Shown here: one piece after another, positions 25,551 to 34,200 of the stretch
How positions within the stretch are numbered: position 1 is the first letter of the stretch
Layout of the letters: each line of letters starts with the position of its first letter
Source: Archangium gephyra
Lineage (GTDB): Bacteria > Myxococcota > Myxococcia > Myxococcales > Myxococcaceae
DNA: 64,000 bases
Assembly (NCBI GenBank): GCA_003243425.1
Contig: QFQP01000009.1
Location: forward strand, 1 to 64,000
Direction: 5' to 3'
The notes under the pieces: model-generated
Database searches by the model: none
Seen by the model: only the letters and a program-made list of their open reading frames with translations
What the model was told of the DNA's origin: nothing
Made by a program: the position numbers and the translations under genes

Positions 25551-26051
25551 ATGGAACTGTGGCGAGTGCGGAAGGAATACCGGCAGCTGGCAGTGAAGTT
25601 GCGGAAGGCCGTGGGATCACAGCCGGTGGTCGTGAGCGGCGCAGAAGCCGACGTGCTGCTGGTGCTGTGCAATGGCGAGCGACTGGAAACGGAGCTCGCA
25701 GTGCTCAATCACACGCGACGATCAGCGCGGGCGCGACTGCGGCGCATGCGGGTACTGCTCGAAAACGCAGGCGTGCTGAAGGACCACGTGACCTCGGCCC
25801 TGGTGCGACGCAGTGACACCGTCGCGGCACTGGAGCTCGACGCTGCGCTCACCAACCGCGGGTGCAGCGAAGTCGCCACCGTACTCAAGCAGGTACGCGG
25901 TGAACTCGAACACCTCGAACGCCGCATCGAAGAAGTCGCGGCGCGGCTGGAGCGCCTCAGCAGCACCTCTCGAGTGCTGCTCGCGCGGTTGCTTGGAGCA
26001 CTGAACCTGACCGGCTACGCGCACACACCACCGGAGTGGCCGGTACGCTGA
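25551..26051 (+). CDS. Coiled-coil protein of unknown function
   Basis: A 166-residue, strongly helical, charged protein that I do not recognise. It has two coiled-coil stretches, one around RRSARARLRRMRVLLENAG (about 65-85) and one around VRGELEHLERRIEEVAARL (about 120-145), no signal peptide and no membrane helix. The ATG at 25551 is chosen because it has a strong GGGAGGAG seven bases upstream and lies just downstream of a sigma-54-type promoter. The gene is monocistronic and converges on the gene ending at 26057. A sigma-54-controlled cytoplasmic structural or regulatory role is possible. Confidence 0.65.
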   Translation: MELWRVRKEYRQLAVKLRKAVGSQPVVVSGAEADVLLVLCNGERLETELAVLNHTRRSARARLRRMRVLLENAGVLKDHVTSALVRRSDTVAALELDAALTNRGCSEVATVLKQVRGELEHLERRIEEVAARLERLSSTSRVLLARLLGALNLTGYAHTPPEWPVR

Positions 26052-26056
26052 GCAGC

Positions 26057-27439
26057 TCACGGCTTCTCGCCCACCACCACCATGTTGGTCGCCGGCCAGG
26101 CCAGCGGGTTGCCCTGCGCGTCGAAAACCTGCACCGCGCCCTGATAGCGGTGCTTCACGATCCACTCGTTGGCGTACTGCGCAGTGTGCAACGGCTCGAA
26201 GCCGGTCCGCTCCAGCACGTCATTCCATTGATTGAGCGTGAGCGGTCCGAACTCCTCGTGAACTTCGATGTGCCAGTTCTTGAGGTAGTCCTTCTTGCAA
26301 AGGAACTCGTTCGCATCGTGCGAGCTGAGCTGCACGCGGTCCGGGCCGAGCCGTTCGAACTTCGCGCCACGCCCGTGACAGAACTCCCGGGCGAAACGCT
26401 CGAAGATGTCGTTGGTGGCAGCGTTCGAGAAATGCAGTTGCCACGTCGCAGGCTCGGGGCTCACGCCGTCGCGAATCAACACGCGACCGCCGGGCCGCAG
26501 CTCTTCGAAGCAGTTGCGCAGCGCGCGGTCGATCTCCGAACGTTGGTAGTTCGAATACGAATGCACCTCGTGCATGACTGACGAATAGATGACGGTGGTC
26601 GCACTGCCCGGAGGCACGTTGCGCTCGATGATGTTGCCGAACACCAACGCGACGTCCTCACTGGCGTAGGTGTTCTCGTCGCACAGCCGCAGGAATTCAC
26701 GCGACAGGTCGACCCCCACCAGCTGCGAAGATGGAAAGAGGCGCGACAGCTCGACCAGCAGCCTCCCGGTGCCGCAGCCCTTGTCGACGATGCAGCCGGG
26801 CTTCACCCAGCCGACGAGGTCTTCGAGCTTCTGAACGAGCGAGGCGTCCATCTGCGCGCCGTACGAAAGAAAGTCGCGGAAGTGCCCGAACTCGCCGTCA
26901 TCGTTGAGCAACGACTGCCGGAAGATGTCCCTCACCTTCGCGGCGACCTCTGCGCGTTCGTACACCGCGCGCGTCTCGACGGACGCCTGCTCGACCCACG
27001 CCTTGCCGTCAACGATACGTTGCACGAGCTCGTGCGGCGTCAGGCCCTTCACCTCCTGATTGACGATGGTGAAGCCGCGTTCGCGAAACAGCGCGTCGAC
27101 GTCGCGATTGGCCGAGAACAACAACGTGTTGCCGGGGACGAGCTTGATGCCGCTCTGCCCTTCCACCTGCGCGAGCACGTGTTCGACCCACAGGGTGGAA
27201 TCGGGAATGTCGTCGATGCGGACCAGCTCGAAGGGCTTTCCGCTGCGAGCAAGTGCTGGCGCCAGCATCGCTTCGCGCGTCTCGACATCGAGCGGGTTGC
27301 GCCGCGACGACGACTGATTCGCGCTCGTGATGACGCAGACGATCTTCTCGACGGGAGCCTGAGCCAGCGAGGCCAACCAGTCCGACTGCGTTCTGGTGAC
27401 GGCGTGGAAACGACCCAACAACAGCGCGTGCATGTGCAA
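26057..27439 (-). CDS. Pseudo-NMN adenylyltransferase - methyltransferase fusion
   Basis: A 460-residue two-domain protein. Residues 1-165 match the NadM-type NMN adenylyltransferase fold: GRF at 9-11, SANQSSSRRNPLD at 39-51, VEHVL, and a C-terminal ELVQRI helix. The catalytic HxxH that should follow GRF is replaced: the two His positions are Thr15 and Gln18 (GRFHAVTRTQ), so adenylyl transfer is probably lost. Residues about 210-400 are a class I methyltransferase (DKGCGTGRLL near 219, VGVDLS, a SSVMHEVHSY segment). It follows the lipoprotein gene after 6 bases in the topA-nrtR run. It may sense or bind a nucleotide such as NAD or NMN and methylate something (inference). Confidence 0.75.
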   Translation of the reverse strand: MHMHALLLGRFHAVTRTQSDWLASLAQAPVEKIVCVITSANQSSSRRNPLDVETREAMLAPALARSGKPFELVRIDDIPDSTLWVEHVLAQVEGQSGIKLVPGNTLLFSANRDVDALFRERGFTIVNQEVKGLTPHELVQRIVDGKAWVEQASVETRAVYERAEVAAKVRDIFRQSLLNDDGEFGHFRDFLSYGAQMDASLVQKLEDLVGWVKPGCIVDKGCGTGRLLVELSRLFPSSQLVGVDLSREFLRLCDENTYASEDVALVFGNIIERNVPPGSATTVIYSSVMHEVHSYSNYQRSEIDRALRNCFEELRPGGRVLIRDGVSPEPATWQLHFSNAATNDIFERFAREFCHGRGAKFERLGPDRVQLSSHDANEFLCKKDYLKNWHIEVHEEFGPLTLNQWNDVLERTGFEPLHTAQYANEWIVKHRYQGAVQVFDAQGNPLAWPATNMVVVGEKP

Positions 27440-27445
27440 TGGACC

Positions 27446-28069
27446 CTACTTCTTCAGCGCGTCGAGTTCGGCCGGCAACGCAGGCAGCGGCTTCGCCCCC
27501 GCGGGCGCCGGCGCACCGTGAAACTCGATGCCTCCGATGCGGGTCTCCATGTCGAACTCGCCGATCGCCGAATCGAGCAGCACGAAGCCGGCGCGCTTGA
27601 CCGCGTCCTCCGTCGTCGCGCTGTAGCCGTCGATGTAGAGGTCCAGCGACAGCTTGCCGTCCTTCTCGGCGCTGCCGAGGTACTTCACCTCATCCGCGGC
27701 GAGCTTCAGGTCTCCCAGGTGCATCTCGAAGCCGTCGATCTCCTTGCGCGGCCGAAACGCGATGACCTTGAGCCCGGCAATCGCCGGCGCTGCGCCCGTG
27801 AGCCGCTTCACGTCGTCGAAGCGGTCCTTCATGCCGTCGGCGCTGATGATGAACTCGAACGGGTCGGTGCCCACGCCCAGCTCGAAGACCAGCCCCGGCG
27901 CGGCTTTGCCGAGCTCCGCAGACAGCTCGTCGACCACCGGCTCGTCACCGGTCTTCACCAACTTCAACTCGGTGACGTGCGCACCGACCCACTTCCAGAA
28001 CTCGCCGTCTTTGTCCTTCTTGCAGCCGGTGACGAAGAGCAGCGCGACGAGCGGAAGTGAGCGGAGCAT
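27446..28069 (-). CDS. Putative lipoprotein
   Basis: A 207-residue protein with a short lipoprotein signal (MLRSLPLVALLFVTGCKK, lipobox Cys16). The mature part is rich in Lys, Asp and Glu, with alternating beta-like segments (LKVIAFRPRKEIDGFEMHLGD, YLGSAEKDGKLSLDLYIDGY) and a Pro-rich tail. It has no recognised domain. It starts directly after the stop of the NrtR-like gene and is followed after 6 bases by the adenylyltransferase-like fusion, so it is probably part of one transcript. Function unknown; location is probably the periplasmic face of a membrane. Confidence 0.7.
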   Translation of the reverse strand: MLRSLPLVALLFVTGCKKDKDGEFWKWVGAHVTELKLVKTGDEPVVDELSAELGKAAPGLVFELGVGTDPFEFIISADGMKDRFDDVKRLTGAAPAIAGLKVIAFRPRKEIDGFEMHLGDLKLAADEVKYLGSAEKDGKLSLDLYIDGYSATTEDAVKRAGFVLLDSAIGEFDMETRIGGIEFHGAPAPAGAKPLPALPAELDALKK

Positions 28070-28807
28070 TCAGCGCCTCTTGAAGCGGTACACCGTGGCC
28101 GGCTTCGACGCGGTGATGCGTTTGCCGGGCGCCTGCTCGATGAGCCCGTCGTCGAGCATGCGGTTGAACTTCCGGCGGAAGTTGCCGGGGTCCATCTCCC
28201 TGTCGAGCACGATGGAATACACGTGCCGCAGCTCGGGAATGGTGAAGGTCAACGGCACGAGGTCGAACGCGATGCCCGAGTACTCGAGCTTGCCGCGCAC
28301 GCGGGCGAGACCGGTCTCGATGATCTCGCGATGATCGAACGCCAGCTCGGCCTTCTTGAGCGCCTCCACCGGCAACCACTGCGCGTGGCTCGCGTCACCA
28401 CCGGCCTTCACGAACGGCGCGAGGTCGGGGCGCACGAGCGCGAAGTACGTCACCGCGATCACGCGCATGCGCGGGTCACGACCCGAACGGCCGAACGTGT
28501 ACAACTGCTCGATGTGCACGCGCTCGGGCTCGAGGCCCGTCTCCTCCTGCAGCTCGCGGCGCGCGGCGGTGTCGAGATCTTCGCCTTGATCCTTCGCTGA
28601 CTCGCCGACCCGAACGAAGCCGCCGGGCAGCGCCCACTCACCTTTGAACGGGTGCTCCTGCCGCTTCACCAACAGCACGCGGAGCTGCGCGTCGATGATG
28701 GTGAAGATGACCAGGTCGACCGCGACCGAAGGACGGGCGTAGTCCTTCGGGCGATACTTCTCGAGAAACTGCTTCTCCTCAGCGCTCTCGCGGCGCCCGG
28801 AGCTCAC
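28070..28807 (-). CDS. nrtR: NrtR-like NUDIX transcriptional regulator
   Basis: A 245-residue protein with a NUDIX domain (residues about 25-165) and a C-terminal winged-helix domain (about 170-245, FTIPELRHVYSIVLDREMD and NFRRKFNRMLDDGLI). That architecture is the NrtR family, which represses NAD-synthesis genes and responds to ADP-ribose. The NUDIX box keeps RRELQEETGL but has a short insertion between the Gly-Glu part and this block. Its ATG overlaps the topA stop by 4 bases. Nearby targets could be the adenylyltransferase-like fusion in its own operon and the nicotinate operon at 42.3-47.9 kb, which has a palindrome in its promoter. Confidence 0.75.
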   Translation of the reverse strand: MSSGRRESAEEKQFLEKYRPKDYARPSVAVDLVIFTIIDAQLRVLLVKRQEHPFKGEWALPGGFVRVGESAKDQGEDLDTAARRELQEETGLEPERVHIEQLYTFGRSGRDPRMRVIAVTYFALVRPDLAPFVKAGGDASHAQWLPVEALKKAELAFDHREIIETGLARVRGKLEYSGIAFDLVPLTFTIPELRHVYSIVLDREMDPGNFRRKFNRMLDDGLIEQAPGKRITASKPATVYRFKRR

Positions 28808-31524
28808 TTCTTCTTCCCCTTCTTCGGGGCCGCCTTCTTCTCGGGCTTCTCAGCCTTTGCTGCCTTCTTGGCGGGAGCCGCCTTCTTCGCCTTCGCGACG
28901 AGCGCCTTGGCAGCCGTCACCGCTTCAGGTTCCGGGGCCTTCTCGGCTTTGGCCTTCTTCGCCGGCTTCTTCGTCTTCGCGGCCTTCTTCTCGCCGCGCA
29001 GCTTGGCCTTGGCCTGACCCTCGGGCGACGCCATGTACTCACGACGCTGCGCGAGCAGCTCAGAAGCGCGATCGGCCGTCAGCTCGGAGTGATCGTCGCC
29101 CTTGCGCAACGACGCGTTGGTCTCGCCATCGGTCACGTACCAACCGAAGCGGCCCTCCTTGAGCTGGATGTCCTTCCCGCTCGCGCTGTCCTTGCCGACG
29201 ATGATCGCCGGCTTGGCCTGGCCGCGGCCGCGGAACTGCTTGGGCTGTTTGAAGATCTCGACCGCCTCCGCGAGCGTGATCGTCAGCAGCTTCGCTTCGT
29301 TCTCGACGCCGAGGTTGCGGCTGTCCTTGCCCTTGGTGATGTACGGGCCGTAGCGGCCGTTCTGCGCGGTGATCTCTTCACCGTCGTCGGCCGTGCCGAG
29401 CACGCGCGGCAACTGCAGCAGCTCGAGCGCCTGCTCCAGCGTGGTCGTCTCGGGCTTCATGGTCTTGAAGAGCGAGGCAGTCTTCGGCTTCGAATCGTCG
29501 GTCACCTCACCCAGCTGCACGTACGGGCCGAAGCGGCCGTTCTTCGCGTACACGTTGAGGCCGGTCGCGGGGTCGACGCCGATGGGCGTGTCGCCCTTCG
29601 GCGCCGCGAGCAGGGCTTCGGCCTTCGCCACCGTCACTTCGTCGGGAGGAATCGCGTCGGGCACCGACACCGTGTCTTCGCCGCGCTTGATGTACGGCCC
29701 ATAGCGGCCCGGCTTCACGACGATGCCGCTCTCCTTGCCACCGATGTAGATGGAGTTGATCTCGGCCGCGTCGATGTTCTCGAGGTTCTGGGTGACGAGC
29801 TTCTTGAGGCCCGTGCGCTTCTTGTCGCCGAAGTAGAAGTCCTTCAGGTACGCGACCTTCTCGCGCTCTCCCGTGGCGATCTGGTCGAGGTCCTCTTCCA
29901 TCTCCTTGGTGAACTCGAGATCCACCAGGTCGATGAAGTGCTTCTCCATCAGCTTGACCACGGCAAACGCTTCCCAGTTGGGAATGAGCGCCTGGCCCTT
30001 CTTCCAGACGTACTTGGCCTGGAGCGTTCCCATGATCGACGCGTAGGTCGACGGGCGGCCGATGCCGAGCTCTTCGAGCTTCTTCACCAGCGAGGCTTCG
30101 GTGTAGCGGGCCGGAGGCGAGGTGGTGTGACCCAGCGCCTCGAGCGCCGAGACCTCGACGGTGTCGCCTTCCTTGAGGATGGGCAGCGGCGATTCCTGAT
30201 CGTCGGTCTTCTCGGCGCTGTCGTCGGTGCTCTCGACGTAGGCGCGCAGGTAGCCGGGGAACGTGATGGTGCGGCCGCTGGCCGAGAACTCGACGGCGGT
30301 GCCCTTCGCGTCGGCCGCGAGCTTGAGTGACACCGATTCACCCTCGGCGTCGGTCATCTGCGAGGCGAGCGTACGCTTCCAGATGAGTTCGTAGAGCTTG
30401 AGCTCGGCGGAGCCCAGCTCGGTGGAGAGCTCGCTGGGCGTGCGGAAGGCTTCACCCGCGGGGCGAATGGCTTCGTGGGCCTCCTGCGCGTTCTTCACCT
30501 TGCGCGTGTACATGCGCGGCGCGTCGGGGAGGAACTGCTTGCCGAACAACTCGGTGACCTGCGCACGCGACGCGTCGAGCGCCGTCTGCGAGAGGTTCGT
30601 CGAGTCGGTACGCATGTAGGTGATGTAGCCGCGCTCGTAGAGCCCCTGCGCCACACGCATGACCTGCTGCGCGCTCATACCGAGCTTGCGGCCACCTTCC
30701 TGCTGCAGCGTGGAGGTCATGAACGGCGGCTTGGGCGAGCTGCGGTAGGGCCGCTTCTCGAGCGACTTCACCGTGAACGACTTGCCCTGCAGACCGTCGG
30801 CGATGGCGCGCGCCTTCGCCTCGTCGATCCACACGGCGTTGGCGTTCTCGAGCTTGCCCTGATCGCTGAAGTCCTTGCCGGTGGCGACGCGCTGGCCGTT
30901 CACCGACCACAGCGTCGACTCGAACGCGGGCGACGTGGGGTGCTTCGCGTTGACGTCCCAGTACGAGACGGCGCGGAAGTTCATGCGCTCGAGCTCGCGC
31001 TGCACGATGAGGCGAATCGCAGGCGACTGCACGCGGCCGGCAGACAGACCGCCCTTCACCTTGCGCCACAGCACCGGCGAGACCTCGTAACCGTACAAGC
31101 GGTCCAGCGTGCGACGCGTCTCCTGAGCGTCGACGAGGCCCATGTTGAGATCGCGTGAGTTGTCGACCGCTTCTTGAATCGCGCGCTTGGTGATCTCGTG
31201 GAACACCATTCGCCGCACCGGCACCCTGGGCTTCAACTGTTGCTCGAGGTGCCACGCGATGGCTTCACCTTCGCGGTCTTCGTCGGTGGCGAGGTAGAGG
31301 TCGCTCGCAGTCTTGAGGGCGTCCTTGAGCGCCTTGATGACGTCGGGCTTGGTGACTTCGTAGGTGAGCTTGAAGTCGTTCTGCACGTCGACGCACAGGC
31401 CGGTCGACGGGAGATCGACGACGTGTCCGACCGACGCCATCACCTTGAACTTGTCGCCCAGAAACTGGCCGATGGTCTTGGCCTTCGCCGGAGACTCGAC
31501 GATCACGAGAGGCTTGGATGCCAT
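28804..31524 (-). CDS. topA: DNA topoisomerase I
   Basis: A 906-residue type IA topoisomerase that relaxes negatively supercoiled DNA. The TOPRIM domain begins VIVESPAKAKTIGQFLG at residue 6, followed by ATDEDREGEAIAWHL. The catalytic Tyr is in YITYMRTDST near residue 303. The C-terminal half contains several GRFGPYVQLG/GRYGPYI-type repeats in place of classical zinc fingers. The last 70 residues are a Lys/Ala-rich histone-H1-like tail. It is the first gene of a minus-strand run continuing into the NrtR-like gene with a 4-base overlap. The upstream gap is 64 bases. Confidence 0.96.
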   Translation of the reverse strand: MASKPLVIVESPAKAKTIGQFLGDKFKVMASVGHVVDLPSTGLCVDVQNDFKLTYEVTKPDVIKALKDALKTASDLYLATDEDREGEAIAWHLEQQLKPRVPVRRMVFHEITKRAIQEAVDNSRDLNMGLVDAQETRRTLDRLYGYEVSPVLWRKVKGGLSAGRVQSPAIRLIVQRELERMNFRAVSYWDVNAKHPTSPAFESTLWSVNGQRVATGKDFSDQGKLENANAVWIDEAKARAIADGLQGKSFTVKSLEKRPYRSSPKPPFMTSTLQQEGGRKLGMSAQQVMRVAQGLYERGYITYMRTDSTNLSQTALDASRAQVTELFGKQFLPDAPRMYTRKVKNAQEAHEAIRPAGEAFRTPSELSTELGSAELKLYELIWKRTLASQMTDAEGESVSLKLAADAKGTAVEFSASGRTITFPGYLRAYVESTDDSAEKTDDQESPLPILKEGDTVEVSALEALGHTTSPPARYTEASLVKKLEELGIGRPSTYASIMGTLQAKYVWKKGQALIPNWEAFAVVKLMEKHFIDLVDLEFTKEMEEDLDQIATGEREKVAYLKDFYFGDKKRTGLKKLVTQNLENIDAAEINSIYIGGKESGIVVKPGRYGPYIKRGEDTVSVPDAIPPDEVTVAKAEALLAAPKGDTPIGVDPATGLNVYAKNGRFGPYVQLGEVTDDSKPKTASLFKTMKPETTTLEQALELLQLPRVLGTADDGEEITAQNGRYGPYITKGKDSRNLGVENEAKLLTITLAEAVEIFKQPKQFRGRGQAKPAIIVGKDSASGKDIQLKEGRFGWYVTDGETNASLRKGDDHSELTADRASELLAQRREYMASPEGQAKAKLRGEKKAAKTKKPAKKAKAEKAPEPEAVTAAKALVAKAKKAAPAKKAAKAEKPEKKAAPKKGKKK

Positions 31525-31588
31525 GAAGGCGGGCTCGCTACTTTCTTTTGAAGTGAACCGTCAACAAGTTACAGCGACGCTATTTCGT

Positions 31589-32557
31589 TCACGCGCGCGT
31601 CTTGAAGCGATCCGTCGCTTCGATCAGCTCGTGGAGATTTCCGGGCTCGTGCGCGGCGTGACCTGCGTCTTCGACGATGCGCAGATCGGCTTCGGGCCAC
31701 GCGCGATGCAGCGCCCACGCTGATTCCATCGGGCACACCACGTCGTAGCGACCCTGCACGATCACGCCGGGGATGTGCTTCATGCGCGCGATGTTCGCGG
31801 GATTGAGCAGCGCTCTTTCGCCCGTCACCCAGCCGCCGTTCACGAAGTAGTGACACTCGATGCGCGCGAACGCGTCGGCGAAGGCGTCTTCACCGGTCTT
31901 CGAAAGATACGACGCGTTGGGCAGCAGGTAGCTCGTACGGCCTTCCCACTGGCTCCACGCACGCGCGGCATCGGCGCGAACTTTGGCATCGGTGCTGGTG
32001 AGTCGCCGGTAGTACGCGCTGACGAGATCTCCGCGCTCGTTCTCAGGAATCGCGGCGAGGTACTTCTCCCACGCATCGGGAAAGAGGTGGCTGGTGCCGT
32101 CCTGATAGAACCAGTCGATCTCCCACTTGCGCAGCAGGAAGATTCCGCGGAGCACGAGCTCGGTGCAGCGCTCCGGGTGCGTCTGCGCATACGCCAGCGC
32201 GAGCGTGCTTCCCCACGAACCACCGAACACCTGCCACTTCTCGATCTTCAGGTGCGTGCGCAGCTTCTCCATGTCGGCCACGAGGTGCCACGTGGTGTTG
32301 TTCTCGAGCGACGCGAACGGGGTGGACTTACCGCAGCCGCGCTGATCGAACAGCACGATGCGATACGCCGACGGATCGAAGAACTGACGCTGCTTCGGCT
32401 CGGTGCCACCGCCCGGTCCGCCATGAACGAAGACGACCGGCTTGCCGTCGGGGTTGCCGCTCTCTTCGAAGTACAGCTCGTGACCGTCGCCGACCTGAAG
32501 GCGGCCCGTGTTGAACGGTTCGATCGGCGGGTAGTACGTGCGTCGAGTCGTCGTCAT
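31589..32557 (-). CDS. pip: Proline iminopeptidase
   Basis: A 322-residue alpha/beta-hydrolase of peptidase family S33 that removes N-terminal proline from peptides. The oxyanion motif HGGPGGG starts at residue 45, DQRGCGKS is at 71-78, the nucleophile Ser114 lies in GGSWGS, and the Asp and His of the triad fall in GRYDVVCP and DAGHAAHE. RTSYLLP and LRGIFLLRKWEIDWFYQDG are typical of the short bacterial Pip subfamily. It has its own divergent promoter region shared with the carotenoid oxygenase gene. Confidence 0.93.
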   Translation of the reverse strand: MTTTRRTYYPPIEPFNTGRLQVGDGHELYFEESGNPDGKPVVFVHGGPGGGTEPKQRQFFDPSAYRIVLFDQRGCGKSTPFASLENNTTWHLVADMEKLRTHLKIEKWQVFGGSWGSTLALAYAQTHPERCTELVLRGIFLLRKWEIDWFYQDGTSHLFPDAWEKYLAAIPENERGDLVSAYYRRLTSTDAKVRADAARAWSQWEGRTSYLLPNASYLSKTGEDAFADAFARIECHYFVNGGWVTGERALLNPANIARMKHIPGVIVQGRYDVVCPMESAWALHRAWPEADLRIVEDAGHAAHEPGNLHELIEATDRFKTRA

Positions 32558-32720
32558 GCGCGCACCCGTAGCACCGTGGCGCGACGATCGATCGTGACAT
32601 TCGGTGAGGTGAGTCCATCGGCGTCAACGTCGTGTGGCGCGGCCACCACTGCAGGCGGCGTTTGATGGGAGCGCGTGACGGCCGAACAGTTGCGTGAGCG
32701 CGTGCGCTACAAGCGCGGTC

Positions 32721-34157
32721 ATGAACGCTCGAGCACAATCGTGGAACGCGGCGCTGCTGGCCCACCCCGGCGAGCTCGATCTGACCGTGGCGCGTTCACA
32801 CATCGATGGCGACGTTCCACACGGGCTTCGTGGTGGGCGGCTCCTGTCCAACGGCCCCGGCTGGACGAAGATCGGCGATCGCCTCGCGCACCCGTTCGAC
32901 GGCCACGGCTATCTGCGCGCGTTCTCGTTCGAGGAAGACGGCACGGTGCGCCTGCGGGCGCGGTTCATTCAGACGCCTGCGTACACGACGGAGCTGGCCG
33001 CCGGTCGCCTGCTGCATCGCGGGCTCGGTACGAACCCCAGCGCGAACTTCTGGAAGAACCTGGGCGGTGGGCTGGGGCAACGCAACGTCGCCAACACCAC
33101 CGTTCAACGCTGGAACGGAAAGCTGCTCGCCGGCTGGGAAGGCGGTTCACCGTATTCGGTCGACGCCGATTCACTGGCCACACTGGGCGAAGAGACGTTC
33201 AACGGCGCCATCGCAGGTCAGGCCACGCTCGCGCACATGAAGCACGACGTGACGACGAAGCGACTGGTGACCTGCAGCGTGAAGATGGGCCCGAAGACGC
33301 AGCTGACGTTTCGCGAGTTCGACGAATCGGGCGCGCTCGTTCGTTCACGAAGTGCGTCGATGCCGTCGATGTTGTTCGCGCACGACTTCGTGATCACGCC
33401 CAACTGGTACGCGCTGATCAGCAACCCGCTCAAGATGAAGTTCGGCGCCCTCGCCCGCTTCGCTGCCGGTGCCGACACGCTCATCAACGCGATCGAGACC
33501 AACCCCGACGCAGCCGGCGCGGTGCTGCTGATTCCCCGCACGTCGAACGAGCCGATGCGCATCGTCACGCTGCCCGCCCTTGCGTTCGCCGTTCACTACG
33601 GCAACGCGTTCGAGAAAGACGGCGCGGTTCATCTCGACGTCTGCCTGTTCAACGCGTTCGTGTTCGGCATGGAGTTCGGCTTTCAGGGCCCGACCTCGCC
33701 GCTCGACCCTGCGAAGCCCGACACGCGCAAGCCGCAGCGGCTGTACCGCGTGACCGTGAAGGATCGCGCGACGCATGGCACGTGGGAGCAGCTCGCACCG
33801 CACGGCATCGATTTCCCGCGCGTTCATCCCGATCACGAAGGCGTCGAGACGCCCGCACTCTTCGGAGCGGCCCGCGCGGACGTGAAGCACTCCGACCCGT
33901 TCGATTCAGTGATCCGCGTCGACCTGGTGGATCGTGAAAGGCCACCGCAGGTGTGGACGGCGCCGACCGACGTCTTCGTGGGCGAACCGATCTACGTGCC
34001 TGAATCGCAGCACCTGCTCAGCCTGCTCTACGACGGCCATCGCGGCGCCACCACGCTGGCGATCTTCGACGCCGACTCGATTCACGAAGGCCCGCGGGTG
34101 AACGTGCCGTTGCCGCTCATGCCGTACGCGTTTCACGGAGCCTGGGACCGGAGCTGA
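32721..34157 (+). CDS. Carotenoid oxygenase family protein
   Basis: A 478-residue protein of the RPE65/carotenoid-cleavage-dioxygenase family: non-haem iron enzymes with a seven-bladed beta-propeller that cleave double bonds of carotenoids, stilbenes or retinoids. Four His iron ligands are suggested by LAHMKHD, LFAHDFVIT, AVHYGNAFEK and the C-terminal AFHGAWD. The start WNAALLAHPGELDL leads into GRLLSNGPGW, and FDGHGYLRAFSF is a typical block. A GTG at 32694 is possible, but the ATG at 32721 gives a family-like N-terminus. The cleaved substrate cannot be deduced. Confidence 0.85.
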   Translation: MNARAQSWNAALLAHPGELDLTVARSHIDGDVPHGLRGGRLLSNGPGWTKIGDRLAHPFDGHGYLRAFSFEEDGTVRLRARFIQTPAYTTELAAGRLLHRGLGTNPSANFWKNLGGGLGQRNVANTTVQRWNGKLLAGWEGGSPYSVDADSLATLGEETFNGAIAGQATLAHMKHDVTTKRLVTCSVKMGPKTQLTFREFDESGALVRSRSASMPSMLFAHDFVITPNWYALISNPLKMKFGALARFAAGADTLINAIETNPDAAGAVLLIPRTSNEPMRIVTLPALAFAVHYGNAFEKDGAVHLDVCLFNAFVFGMEFGFQGPTSPLDPAKPDTRKPQRLYRVTVKDRATHGTWEQLAPHGIDFPRVHPDHEGVETPALFGAARADVKHSDPFDSVIRVDLVDRERPPQVWTAPTDVFVGEPIYVPESQHLLSLLYDGHRGATTLAIFDADSIHEGPRVNVPLPLMPYAFHGAWDRS

Positions 34158-34200
34158 TTTTCGGTGGCACGCCGGTAACGGCGTCGGCACTGAGCGGTCG

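Noticed and set aside
34165..34180. Possible sigma-54 promoter before the antiporter gene
   Set aside because: TGGCAC is present but the -12 GC is missing at the required spacing (TAAC instead of TTGC).
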